From contig JAMFSA010000167.1 of assembly GCA_026225055.1 (NCBI GenBank), positions 1 through 64,000 of the forward strand: a stretch of DNA of 64,000 nucleotides, given 5' to 3'. Under the pieces are notes generated by a model. It worked only from the letters and a program-made list of their open reading frames with translations. It did not search any database and was not told the origin of the DNA. Positions within the stretch are counted from its first letter, which is position 1. Each line of letters begins with the position of its first letter. Positions 35,582 to 44,487 of this stretch are shown here, piece by piece. The stretch is from Mucilaginibacter xinganensis. GTDB lineage: Bacteria; Bacteroidota; Bacteroidia; Sphingobacteriales; Sphingobacteriaceae. The position numbers and the translations under genes are program-made.

Positions 35582-37204
35582 TTACTGTCCGATCTTAATA
35601 TCAACGGCTGATTTTGGTTTGATCAGGTTAAAATCAAGCACCACACCATTTTCATTTACCCAGGTGAGGTACTCAAGCGAGAGCTTTTTAACTACATCAG
35701 GGTATTTGACGGCAAGGTTTGTGGTTTCACCACGATCTACATCGAGGTCGTACAATTCCCATTGATTGGTTGGGAATGCTGATACCAGTTTCCATTTGCC
35801 TTCACGTATGGCCCGGTTACCCCATAGCTCCCAGAATAATGGTTTTTCGCGAACAATAGGCTCGCCTTTAAAGAACAAACCGGTTAAGCTTTTACCAATA
35901 AGCGGGTTAATTTTATGCCCATTGTAAACTGCCGGGTATTTTGCACCGGCAAGATCATAAAAGGTAGGAGCAAGGTCGACCAGATGCGCAGTGCCTGTGG
36001 CAATGGTATTTGGTTTTATTTTACCTGGAAACCACGCGATCAATGGTGAACTCATTCCGCCTTCATACAAAGCGCCTTTAAAGGATCGCAACGGGGAATT
36101 AGAAACAAACGACCAGTTTTTACCCTGCGACTCGAATGACCCCGAAGTACCAACCGGCCCTAAATTGCGGGCGGCATGTACTTTGCCGTGTGCTACATCT
36201 TCGGCAGGCGCACCGTTGTCTGATATAAATACGATGAGCGTATTATCGTCCTTCTTTATTTTCTTCAGTTCTTCCAGCACCTTACCCACGTTCTGGTCCA
36301 TGCGGTCAACCATGGCGGCATATACTTCCATTTTTGATTTCCAAAGCTGCTGCTCATCGTAGGTTAAGTTATCCCAATTTGGCACCTCAGCATCGCGCAG
36401 GGCAATAGTTTGTGATGGATCGCGGATCCCCAGTTCAACCTGCTTTTTAATACGCTCCTTACGCAGCGAATCCCAGCCGATGTTGTATCTGCCTTTGTAT
36501 TTGGCAATATCCTCCGGCAAAGCCTGTAACGGCCAGTGCGGCGCGTTAAAGGTTAGATAGAGGAAGAATGGCTTATCGCTTTTAGTTTGCTCATCCAGGT
36601 ATTCAACGGCATGGTCGCCTATTTCATCGGTCATGTAATAACTGTCATCGGGCTTGTGCCAGCGTTTGTTATTTTCCTCAATTATTACCGGGTATTTACC
36701 GCCGCCCAAAGGCATGTAATTAGTGTTGAAATAGTTAGCAGCACCACCGATGATCCCGAAGAACTTATCAAACCCACGCTGGTTTGGCCAGCCCAGGCTA
36801 TCATTACCCACATGCCATTTCCCCGACATAAGTGTGTTGTAACCACCTTGTTTCAACACCTCTGCCAGCGTTACCGATTCCCGGTTAAGATAGCCTTGAT
36901 AAGCAGGCAGGCCCAAGTCAACATCAAAATAGCCGATACCTGCCTTGTGCTGGTCCTGCCCAGTTAAAATGGACGAGCGGGTTGGCGCGCAAATAGCATT
37001 GTTGTAAAACTCCTTTAAGCGCAAACCCTGCGCTGCCAGCCTGTCGAGGTTGGGTGTATGGATCTCTGATCCGTAAGAGCCCAGATCAGAATAGCCCATA
37101 TCATCAACCACAATAAGGATGATGTTGGGTTTTTTTTGGGCATATAACTGCTGCTGTGCCATTATGGCCAGCAGCAGTATAAGTGTTATTTTAATTTTCT
37201 TCAT
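35582..37204 (-). CDS. secreted sulfatase 1 (arylsulfatase family)
   Basis: A 540-residue type I sulfatase with signal peptide (~1-22). The formylglycine motif is C72-A-P-T-R followed by SSILTG (CxPxR; Cys-type, needs a formylglycine-generating enzyme or anSME, none of which is encoded here). Metal ligands appear in NIILIVVDDMGYSD and in FISDNGAPAED. The C-terminal region (WELYDLDVDRGETTNLAVKY) is typical of the family. It is shorter than its two neighbours and not of the same subgroup. It hydrolyses sulfate esters in the periplasm or outside the cell; the substrate is not deducible. It starts 2 bp after the previous sulfatase stop, within one operon. Confidence 0.93.
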   Translation of the reverse strand: MKKIKITLILLLAIMAQQQLYAQKKPNIILIVVDDMGYSDLGSYGSEIHTPNLDRLAAQGLRLKEFYNNAICAPTRSSILTGQDQHKAGIGYFDVDLGLPAYQGYLNRESVTLAEVLKQGGYNTLMSGKWHVGNDSLGWPNQRGFDKFFGIIGGAANYFNTNYMPLGGGKYPVIIEENNKRWHKPDDSYYMTDEIGDHAVEYLDEQTKSDKPFFLYLTFNAPHWPLQALPEDIAKYKGRYNIGWDSLRKERIKKQVELGIRDPSQTIALRDAEVPNWDNLTYDEQQLWKSKMEVYAAMVDRMDQNVGKVLEELKKIKKDDNTLIVFISDNGAPAEDVAHGKVHAARNLGPVGTSGSFESQGKNWSFVSNSPLRSFKGALYEGGMSSPLIAWFPGKIKPNTIATGTAHLVDLAPTFYDLAGAKYPAVYNGHKINPLIGKSLTGLFFKGEPIVREKPLFWELWGNRAIREGKWKLVSAFPTNQWELYDLDVDRGETTNLAVKYPDVVKKLSLEYLTWVNENGVVLDFNLIKPKSAVDIKIGQ

Positions 37205-37206
37205 TA

Positions 37207-39093
37207 CTATTGATTACCTTGAGCGGCCTTTTTTATACCTTCAGTTAGTGATTTTGGCGCATCTGCTGTTCTGTGGATCCTGCGTTTGATCACATCGTCC
37301 CAATCAATCAACGGATACAGGTTGTTGTTTTTAGCCTGGGCATCAAACAGGTCCTGTAACTCTTTTAATCTTTCAGGATATTTTTTAGCCAGATCAATAC
37401 GCTCGTTGAAATCCGTATTCAAGTCATAAAGTTCCCAGGTATCAGTACTGAAGCCGCTTGACGGGGCAGGCTGGTTTGCACCGGCTTTAGCCAAATCGGT
37501 AAAATCGGGATGGTGATAAACTTCTGCTTTCCAGCCGTCTTTGTAAATTGATCTTGAGCCGAAGATATAGTAGTACTGTACATGGTGCTGCGATGGCGCA
37601 TCAGGATGATCAAATGAATAAACCAACGAGGTACCTTGTATGGTATCCTGTTTAATTCCCCTGATATATTCCGGTGCTTGAATACCCAGATACTCTAAGG
37701 TTGTTGGCAACAAGTCGATAACATGGCCGTATTGGGTACGTATGGTGCCCTTATCTTTTATTCCTTTTGGATAAAAAACAATCAGCGGGTTACGTGTGCC
37801 ACCTTCGGAGTTGGCATCCTGTTTCCAGTATTTAAACGGCGTGTTTGCTGCCTGTGCCCATCCCAGCGGGTAATTGCCTTCTACAGCATCAGGAGTGCCT
37901 ATCTCGCCTATTTTGGCCAGGTTATATTTTAAGTTTGCTTCGTCAGAAAGCGGTGAGCTGAACAATTGCCTGTCGATATCACCGTTGGCGGTTCCTTCTT
38001 TACTCGCGCCGTTATCACCAATAACAACATAAATCAGAGTGTTATCTAACTGGCCGCTTTCTTTCAGATAATTGATCAAACGTCCAACTTCATGATCGGT
38101 ATAAGTTAAATAACCTGCATACACCTCCATAAAACGGGCATACAATTTTTTCTCATCTGCTGATAGGCTGTTCCATGCTTTAATGCCTGGATTGCGGGCT
38201 GGTAATACTGCGTTAGCAGGTATAATGCCCAGCTTTTTCTGTCTTGCAAAAACCTCTTCTCTAAACGCGTCCCAGCCGGCATCAAACTTGCCTACATACT
38301 GGTCGCTCCACTCTTTTGATACCTGGTGCGGTGCATGTGTGGCTCCCGGTGCATAGTACAGGAAGAATGGTTTATCAGGGGCTACTTTATGCTGGCGGGT
38401 AAGATAAAAGATAGCTTTATCGGTGATCTGCTCATTTAAGTGGCGGCCATCAGGGGTTGCATGAGCGTTGTCCTCAACAAGATCAGGTTTGTACTGGTCT
38501 GTTTGTGAGCCCAGGAAACCGAAGTTATGGTCGAAACCTTTTCCGCTTGGCCAGCGGTCGAACGGACCTGCATCAGTAGCATCTTCATCAGGCGTTAAGC
38601 CATACTTACCAACCTGGAAGGTGTTGTAACCATTCTCACGCAAAATCTCGGCAATTGTGCCTTTATCCGAAGGGATACGGCCATCCCAGCCAGGAAAGCC
38701 AGCTGACAGCACCGTATGCGCGAAACCTGCCATGTGTACCCTTGACGAGTTACGCCCGGTTAATAAAGCCGCGCGGGTAGGGGCGCAAATTGCCGTGGTG
38801 TGGAAGTTGGTATAACGCAGTCCATTATTAGCTAAGCTATCAAATGTGGGCGTACGGATCACACCGCCAAAGGTGCTTGATGCGCCGAAGCCTACATCAT
38901 CCAGCAAGATCCAGATAACGTTTGGCGCGCCTTTGGGCGCTTTGATTGGCGGCGTCCATGCTTCCTTTGATTCGGCCAGCGTTTTGCCGATCACCCCTTG
39001 AAAGGGTTGCTGCTGCTGGGTTATGTTTTGTGCCTGTGCCTGCTGCAGCGCGGCCCCTGCAAGCAGCAGGGTGGCAATAATTGTTTTTTTCAT
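37207..39093 (-). CDS. secreted sulfatase 2 (arylsulfatase family)
   Basis: A 628-residue type I sulfatase with signal peptide (~1-21). The catalytic Cys is C103 in CAPTRAALLTGRN. Metal-site segments are APNVIWILLDDVGFGASSTF and VVIGDNGASKEGTANGD, and the FLYYAPGATHAPHQ stretch supplies further active-site residues. It is closely similar to sulfatase 3 (shared FHTT-ICAP-RAALLTGRN, LGWAQAANTPF and WKQDANSEGG), so the two are tandem duplicates. It resembles the bacterial AtsA-like arylsulfatases. The gene is 29 bp from sulfatase 3 and 2 bp from sulfatase 1. Confidence 0.93.
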   Translation of the reverse strand: MKKTIIATLLLAGAALQQAQAQNITQQQQPFQGVIGKTLAESKEAWTPPIKAPKGAPNVIWILLDDVGFGASSTFGGVIRTPTFDSLANNGLRYTNFHTTAICAPTRAALLTGRNSSRVHMAGFAHTVLSAGFPGWDGRIPSDKGTIAEILRENGYNTFQVGKYGLTPDEDATDAGPFDRWPSGKGFDHNFGFLGSQTDQYKPDLVEDNAHATPDGRHLNEQITDKAIFYLTRQHKVAPDKPFFLYYAPGATHAPHQVSKEWSDQYVGKFDAGWDAFREEVFARQKKLGIIPANAVLPARNPGIKAWNSLSADEKKLYARFMEVYAGYLTYTDHEVGRLINYLKESGQLDNTLIYVVIGDNGASKEGTANGDIDRQLFSSPLSDEANLKYNLAKIGEIGTPDAVEGNYPLGWAQAANTPFKYWKQDANSEGGTRNPLIVFYPKGIKDKGTIRTQYGHVIDLLPTTLEYLGIQAPEYIRGIKQDTIQGTSLVYSFDHPDAPSQHHVQYYYIFGSRSIYKDGWKAEVYHHPDFTDLAKAGANQPAPSSGFSTDTWELYDLNTDFNERIDLAKKYPERLKELQDLFDAQAKNNNLYPLIDWDDVIKRRIHRTADAPKSLTEGIKKAAQGNQ

Positions 39094-39122
39094 TGTGTGT
39101 GAGTGGTTTTATATTGATTTGT

Positions 39123-41420
39123 TTATTTAGTAGTTTCAATTGTTACGCTTCTTAAATCGCCGCTAAACTTAAACGGCACTTTATAGGTTGGACTAACTTC
39201 TGTGTTGGAATCCTTGCCCACATCAAAGCCGTCGTTCAGGTTGAAGTATAGCATCGACCTCTTTATTTTAAGCTGACCGGACCCCACTTTTTCGTCGTTT
39301 ATATATAAATTAAGTGTGCCCGTTTGGGAGAAAAAGCTTGTGCGGATAAATTCTGCTTTTAATGAGGCTTTGCCTGAGGGCAGCGTTTTATCACTTACAA
39401 TGTCTATCGGGGGGGAAACACCATCGTTTTGCACAAAGTGGAGTTTATTATCCTGAACAAAAAAGCTAACACCACCAAACCTTCCGCCACCTGCAAACAA
39501 CACACCCTGCGCGCCATTTTGCGGAATGGTAACATCGGCCGTAGCGGTGAATGATTGCATGGCAATATTTACCGGGGCAGTTACTAATTGAGACAGGCCA
39601 TTGTACAGAACCACCTTTTTGTGAACAACAGGAGGTATAAGGCTGTTGGATTTGCCCATCAGCTCTTTTAAAGGGTATATATTGTAGATAACTGCAAGTG
39701 AATCAAATTCGCCTCTTAATTGGGTAAGCTTGGCAGGATTTAGGGTTGCCAGGTCTTTAGATTCTGTCCAGTCTTTATCTAAATGATAAAGCTCCCACAC
39801 ATCGGCATCAAAATCACCGCCTATATTGTGATAAGCGGCTGCTTTCCATCCATCTTTATAAATAGAACGACTGCCTGCAATTTCATAATACTGAATAGTA
39901 TGCTTTGACGGTGCCTTGGCATCATCAATAGTATAGGCGAAGCTGGTACCTTGTAGTGGTTTTTGTTTATATCCGTTGATGGTATCCGGAAGTTTGGTCC
40001 CGGTAAGATCAATTGTTGTTGGCAAAAGGTCAATCAGGTGGGTGTATTGAAAACGGATGCCGCCTTTATCTTTTATGCCATTCGGGTAGAAAAGGATAAG
40101 CGGATTATGTGTCCCGCCTTCGGAGTTTGCATCCTGTTTCCACTCCCTGAAAGGGGTGTTGGCGGCTTGTGCCCAACCTAAGGGATAGTTTGATGCCGCG
40201 TATTCCGAACCTAACTTATCATATTGCGTCAACAGGTAAGATATATCTTGTTTGCCATCAATAATTACCTTATCACCAATGCTCGATCCCCTGTCCGATC
40301 CTTCCTTACTGGCACCATTATCGCCTATCATTACATAGATCACGGTGTTATCCAGCTGACCTATATCTTTCAGGTAATGGATGAGGTGTGCTATCTGGTC
40401 GTCGGTATAGCTTAAATAGCCTGCGTAAACTTCCATAAAGCGGGAGAAGATCCTTTTTTCATCAACAGAAAGAGAATCCCAGGCCTTAACCCTTGGGTCG
40501 CGCGGTGGCAATATAGTTCCTTTAGGGATCAGTCCTAATTTTTGCTGGTTGGCGAACACGGCTGCACGGTATTTGTCCCAGCCGCCATCAAATTTGCCTT
40601 TGTATTTATCTATCCATTCTTTAGGTGCTTGATGCGGATCATGCGTTGCGCCCGGTGCCAGGTAGATGAAGAACGGCTTATCAGGCGCGCTTGATTTTTG
40701 ATTGGCGATGTAATTGATGGTCCTTTCTATCAACAGTTCGTTCAGGTGTTTGGGGTTAGTATCGCGTTCAATCTTTTGGTTATCTTCCCATAATTGCGGG
40801 TGCCATTCATCTGTTTCGGCCTCTAAAAAACCATAGAAATGCTCAAAACCACGCCCGGTAGGCCAGCGGTTAAACGGCCCGGCCTGGGTTTCTTCGGCAG
40901 TAGGGGTCAGGTTCCATTTACCAATGGAAAACGTATTGTAACCGTTCTCCTTTAAAATTTCAGCAACGGTGCCGGTTTCAAAAGGTATGCGGCCGTCATA
41001 ACCAGGGGTACCTGCCGGCGTAAATGTGAATGAACCCATGTGCACCGAGTGGTGGTTACGCCCGGTAAGCAATGCCGCGCGGGATGGCGCGCAAATACCT
41101 GTTGTGTGAAAATTGGTATAACGTAATCCCTGACTGGCCAGACTATCAAAAGTAGGCGTGCTGATGAGGCCGCCAAATGTGCTGCTGGCGCCAAAGCCTA
41201 CATCATCCAGCAAAAGCCAGATAACATTGGGTGCGCCTTTGGGTGCCTGCTTTTTTTCAGGATACCATTCTGTGGTTTGGTCCAGGGTTTTGCCTATTTT
41301 GCCTTTGTATACAGGCTCCGGATCGTGCTGGGCAAACACATTGTAACCGGAGAGCAGTAACACCCCGGTTAATAATATGCTGCTTACTTTAAATTTAATA
41401 GTACTAAATTCTTTCTTCAT
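39123..41420 (-). CDS. secreted sulfatase 3 with extra C-terminal domain
   Basis: A 765-residue type I sulfatase. The frame is open 12 codons further, but the ATG at 41420 gives a normal signal peptide (MKKEFSTIKF ... VFAQ, ~1-31), so that start is chosen. The catalytic motif is C110-A-P-S-R followed by AALLTGRNHH. The catalytic domain runs to about residue 575 and is a near relative of sulfatase 2. A further ~190 residues form a beta-rich module (e.g. GVLFAGGGRFGGVSFFVQDN) resembling a jelly-roll/LamG-like fold that sulfatase 2 lacks, possibly for binding a glycan or membrane surface. It lies 39 bp downstream of the DUF1254 gene. Confidence 0.92.
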   Translation of the reverse strand: MKKEFSTIKFKVSSILLTGVLLLSGYNVFAQHDPEPVYKGKIGKTLDQTTEWYPEKKQAPKGAPNVIWLLLDDVGFGASSTFGGLISTPTFDSLASQGLRYTNFHTTGICAPSRAALLTGRNHHSVHMGSFTFTPAGTPGYDGRIPFETGTVAEILKENGYNTFSIGKWNLTPTAEETQAGPFNRWPTGRGFEHFYGFLEAETDEWHPQLWEDNQKIERDTNPKHLNELLIERTINYIANQKSSAPDKPFFIYLAPGATHDPHQAPKEWIDKYKGKFDGGWDKYRAAVFANQQKLGLIPKGTILPPRDPRVKAWDSLSVDEKRIFSRFMEVYAGYLSYTDDQIAHLIHYLKDIGQLDNTVIYVMIGDNGASKEGSDRGSSIGDKVIIDGKQDISYLLTQYDKLGSEYAASNYPLGWAQAANTPFREWKQDANSEGGTHNPLILFYPNGIKDKGGIRFQYTHLIDLLPTTIDLTGTKLPDTINGYKQKPLQGTSFAYTIDDAKAPSKHTIQYYEIAGSRSIYKDGWKAAAYHNIGGDFDADVWELYHLDKDWTESKDLATLNPAKLTQLRGEFDSLAVIYNIYPLKELMGKSNSLIPPVVHKKVVLYNGLSQLVTAPVNIAMQSFTATADVTIPQNGAQGVLFAGGGRFGGVSFFVQDNKLHFVQNDGVSPPIDIVSDKTLPSGKASLKAEFIRTSFFSQTGTLNLYINDEKVGSGQLKIKRSMLYFNLNDGFDVGKDSNTEVSPTYKVPFKFSGDLRSVTIETTK

Positions 41421-41459
41421 TATGATGCGTTTAAATTGGTGGCGGTTTAATAGCATTAC

Positions 41460-42908
41460 TTACCCCTGTTTTTTTATGGGCGGATTTACCCAGGTAGTTT
41501 TATCATGCAGATATTCATCTGTAGGCACGTAAATGCGGAGGATGACATTGAAGCTATCGGCCGGAGCAGGCAGCCAGTTGCTTTGCTTGTCTGCTCCCGG
41601 ATCTGCATGCTGCAGGTATATATCCAGCGAACCATCGGCATTAAACTTTAATTTATTACGGTCGCCTATGGCATACCTGCGGATAGGGTTATCCGACAAA
41701 TACCTGTCCTTATCATACATGGTAAGCGACCAGAAAGCTTTTGCAGGCGGTAGTTTACCGGCCTCAAAGTGGATCACATAGTTATTGTTGCCATTTAGGG
41801 GTGTTTTGTCAGCATCGGCATTATAGGCAATGTATGTAGCTTCTTCAGGAGGCAATGCGCCTAATCCTTTGTAGGCTACTACTGCCCTGGTCAGGTAATC
41901 TGTTCCGTAATGGCCTATTTGCGTACCATTCTGAGGTTTGAAATCCGCATTCGCTTTTGCATTATCAAAGGCAGCGTAAATTTCATTGGGTACATTTTTT
42001 AATGCTTCCTGGGTATCCTTGTCAAAATTATTCAGATCAAATTTGCCACCGGGTTTAACGCCAATTTTTGCCAGCCGTTGTAGAATTCCTGAATCTGCCG
42101 CCAAGCCTGGATTTTTTACCAGCAAAGCGTTCAGGTAATTAAAATAACGGTCGATAGGTAATTGTTTTACCGCCTGTACCACGGTTAACTGATGGGCCTG
42201 CACTGCCTTAACTTCAGGAGCAACCTCGTCATAATGGGTTGTTTTTTTAGCGCTTGTAGCACCGGTTTTACCCCAGTCGCTTAGTAAAGTAAGTTTAAAC
42301 TGGTCCTGAATCGGGCTTACAAAACTTAATTGGTCCTCGGGACTGTTTACCTGTATGCGGCCAATTATCCAAACCAGGTCGGTAGGGGATTTTACTTCCT
42401 GCAAGCCATTGGGGATAGTACCATGCCAGTGCGGCCCGGTAATAACATAGGTTTGCGCATGTGTGCCGGTGGTTCTTTTACCAAAGGAGGTGAAAACGTT
42501 GGTCCAGGCATCCATTAATGGTACTACAAAATAGCGGTCTTTCGTGTCGGGTATAGTAAGCACAACGGCATCATCACCCAGATCTAAAAAAGCTGATGAG
42601 TAATTGGTGTCATTATTTGGCGCGACTACCAGTCGCGAGGTATGGTCAGGAAACTTGTGCCCGTGTATAAATACGTTATTGGGTACACTGCTTACCTGCC
42701 GGGTAAGATCTGTTAATATTACCGGTAAACCATATACATAGGCTGCCTTAGCCAGTTTAATGATCTCCTCGTTTTCAGCACGGGTGTATTTGTGTACTGG
42801 GTTTGCAGGGGTAGTAAATTTTGTAGGGTGATAAGTTTTAGCATGGCTGTTTATTGCAGGTATCGAGCCTAATAACAGTAGTGGACTTATCTTGAGTAAA
42901 TTTTTCAT
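41460..42908 (-). CDS. DUF1254/DUF1214-domain secreted protein
   Basis: A 482-residue protein with a signal peptide (~1-23). It shows the DUF1254 region (AAYVYGLPVILTDLTRQVSS ... VVAPNNDTNYSSAFLDLG) and, near the C-terminus, the DUF1214 region (KAFWSLTMYDKDRYLSDNPI ... LDIYLQHADPGADKQSNWLP). The biochemical function of these domains is not established. They are often near sulfatases or lipid/xenobiotic genes. It is the first gene after the SusD terminator hairpin and is followed by three sulfatases, so it probably belongs to the same pathway. Confidence 0.88.
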   Translation of the reverse strand: MKNLLKISPLLLLGSIPAINSHAKTYHPTKFTTPANPVHKYTRAENEEIIKLAKAAYVYGLPVILTDLTRQVSSVPNNVFIHGHKFPDHTSRLVVAPNNDTNYSSAFLDLGDDAVVLTIPDTKDRYFVVPLMDAWTNVFTSFGKRTTGTHAQTYVITGPHWHGTIPNGLQEVKSPTDLVWIIGRIQVNSPEDQLSFVSPIQDQFKLTLLSDWGKTGATSAKKTTHYDEVAPEVKAVQAHQLTVVQAVKQLPIDRYFNYLNALLVKNPGLAADSGILQRLAKIGVKPGGKFDLNNFDKDTQEALKNVPNEIYAAFDNAKANADFKPQNGTQIGHYGTDYLTRAVVAYKGLGALPPEEATYIAYNADADKTPLNGNNNYVIHFEAGKLPPAKAFWSLTMYDKDRYLSDNPIRRYAIGDRNKLKFNADGSLDIYLQHADPGADKQSNWLPAPADSFNVILRIYVPTDEYLHDKTTWVNPPIKKQG

Positions 42909-42945
42909 TTGGTTGTAATTGAATCACTGGTTTTTTATACGAAAA

Positions 42946-42974
42946 CATCACCACCCTTTTATTGGGTGATGATG
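42946..42974 (-). terminator. hairpin after susD-like gene
   Basis: CATCACCACCC and GGGTGATGATG form an 11-bp stem with one mismatch and a 7-base loop. On the minus strand it lies 53 bp after the SusD stop and is followed by TTTTCGTATAAAAAA. It could separate SusC/SusD expression from the DUF1254-sulfatase genes, or act as a partial terminator. Confidence 0.6.
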
Positions 42975-43026
42975 TACCGCGTAGCTATAGGTGTTTTATA
43001 GTGTTCATGGTTTTAAATGAGAACCA

Positions 43027-44469
43027 TTAATTTGTATAGCCGGGGTTTTGTGTTAAGCCGGGGTTTAAACTGATCTCGCTTTGCGGTATAGCGAACAGGT
43101 AGTTTTTAGTGCTGACGTTAGTTTTGGAGGCTACTTTTGATACAGCTTGTACCAATTGGCCTGTGCGCACCAAATCAAACCAACGCTGGGCTTCCTGTAC
43201 AAACTCGCGCCTTCTCTCAGAATAAAGTGAATCACGGAAATCGTTTTGCGAAAGCCCTGTTGTAAGTGTGCCGGTATTTGCACGTACCCTAACCTGGTTA
43301 ATAGCCGCGTAAGCATCGGCAACCGGTCCATTAACTTCGTTCAGCGCTTCAGCGTACATCAGCAATACATCAGCATAGCGTAGTACCGGGAAGTTGATAT
43401 TACTTTGGCCGGGGGTTGATAACTCGCTTCTATCAACATATTTACCGAAATAGAAGGTCGGGAAGTTGTAAAGCTTACCGGTTGTTGGATTGGTTAATGA
43501 GGTATAAAATGTAACAGCCTTACGGGTATCGGTACTGCGGAATTGTTTGTATACCGAGCTATCAGCCGGGATATCAGCCGGAACATTACCAACAAACCCT
43601 GCAAAATTGGCACCCATTAAGGTACTGCTATTACCCAGGCCACCGTTTGAGGAGATCTGTGCCGAGAAAATATGCTCTACACCGTTCTTAGTTGCCGGGT
43701 TAAACACATCGGCATAATTAGCGAACAGCGCGTAGCCGTAGTTGCCGTTAATTACTTCTTTAGCTTTGCTTATGGCATCAGTCCAATCTTTTTGGGTAAG
43801 ATATACCTTTACCAGTAGTGATTTTGCCGCGCCGCCTGTTGCACGGCCAATATCAGAACCGGTATAGCTTACAGGCAGATTTTGCGCATCGGTAAGGTCG
43901 GCAATTATTTGCGCGTAAACAGTGGCGGAAGCTGTTCTGTTAACTTTTAAACTGTTTAAGTTTGATGCATCAGCCGGGTTGTGCAAAACCAATGGTACAT
44001 CACCATAAAACCTTACCAGGTTAAAGTAGAACAACCCTCTTAGAAATTTTGCTTCGCGAACGTAGCGGCTTCTTAACGTGGTATCAAACTGTATGGTTGG
44101 TATGGCATCAATGGCAGCATTTGCGCGGCTTATGCCGGTATATAATTGCCTCCAGATTACCTGCAGCCTGTCATCTGTTGGGGTATAGGTAATTGAGCTT
44201 AATGCCCTAACGTTAGGGTTGATGGCTGATGGGCCTGCAGCCAAATCATCGGTGGTCATATCCGCCAGGAAGTTGATCTCCCTGCCGTAAAGCGGCTGCT
44301 CGGAGCCATCGCTGGTTAATTCGCTATATATACCGGTTATACCGGCTGCGGCATCCGATTGTGTTTTGTAAAACTGACTTGCGGTTATATATGATGTTGG
44401 ATTTTCATCCAGCTTTTTGCAGGCGGCTAAACTACCAACTGCAATTAGTATTAAGAATATCTTTTTCAT
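43027..44469 (-). CDS. SusD-like surface nutrient-binding lipoprotein
   Basis: A 480-residue SusD/RagB-family lipoprotein (lipobox LAAC, C17). It has the N-terminal KKLDENPTSYITASQFYKTQ with helical TPR-like pairs, and the C-terminal EALNEVNGPVADAYAAINQV, then SERRREFVQEAQRWFDLVR, hallmarks of the family. It forms the lid of the SusC transporter and binds the substrate at the cell surface. It starts 18 bp after the SusC gene. The neighbouring sulfatases suggest a sulfated ligand. Confidence 0.95.
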   Translation of the reverse strand: MKKIFLILIAVGSLAACKKLDENPTSYITASQFYKTQSDAAAGITGIYSELTSDGSEQPLYGREINFLADMTTDDLAAGPSAINPNVRALSSITYTPTDDRLQVIWRQLYTGISRANAAIDAIPTIQFDTTLRSRYVREAKFLRGLFYFNLVRFYGDVPLVLHNPADASNLNSLKVNRTASATVYAQIIADLTDAQNLPVSYTGSDIGRATGGAAKSLLVKVYLTQKDWTDAISKAKEVINGNYGYALFANYADVFNPATKNGVEHIFSAQISSNGGLGNSSTLMGANFAGFVGNVPADIPADSSVYKQFRSTDTRKAVTFYTSLTNPTTGKLYNFPTFYFGKYVDRSELSTPGQSNINFPVLRYADVLLMYAEALNEVNGPVADAYAAINQVRVRANTGTLTTGLSQNDFRDSLYSERRREFVQEAQRWFDLVRTGQLVQAVSKVASKTNVSTKNYLFAIPQSEISLNPGLTQNPGYTN

Positions 44470-44487
44470 TGTTGTAATGGATAAAAA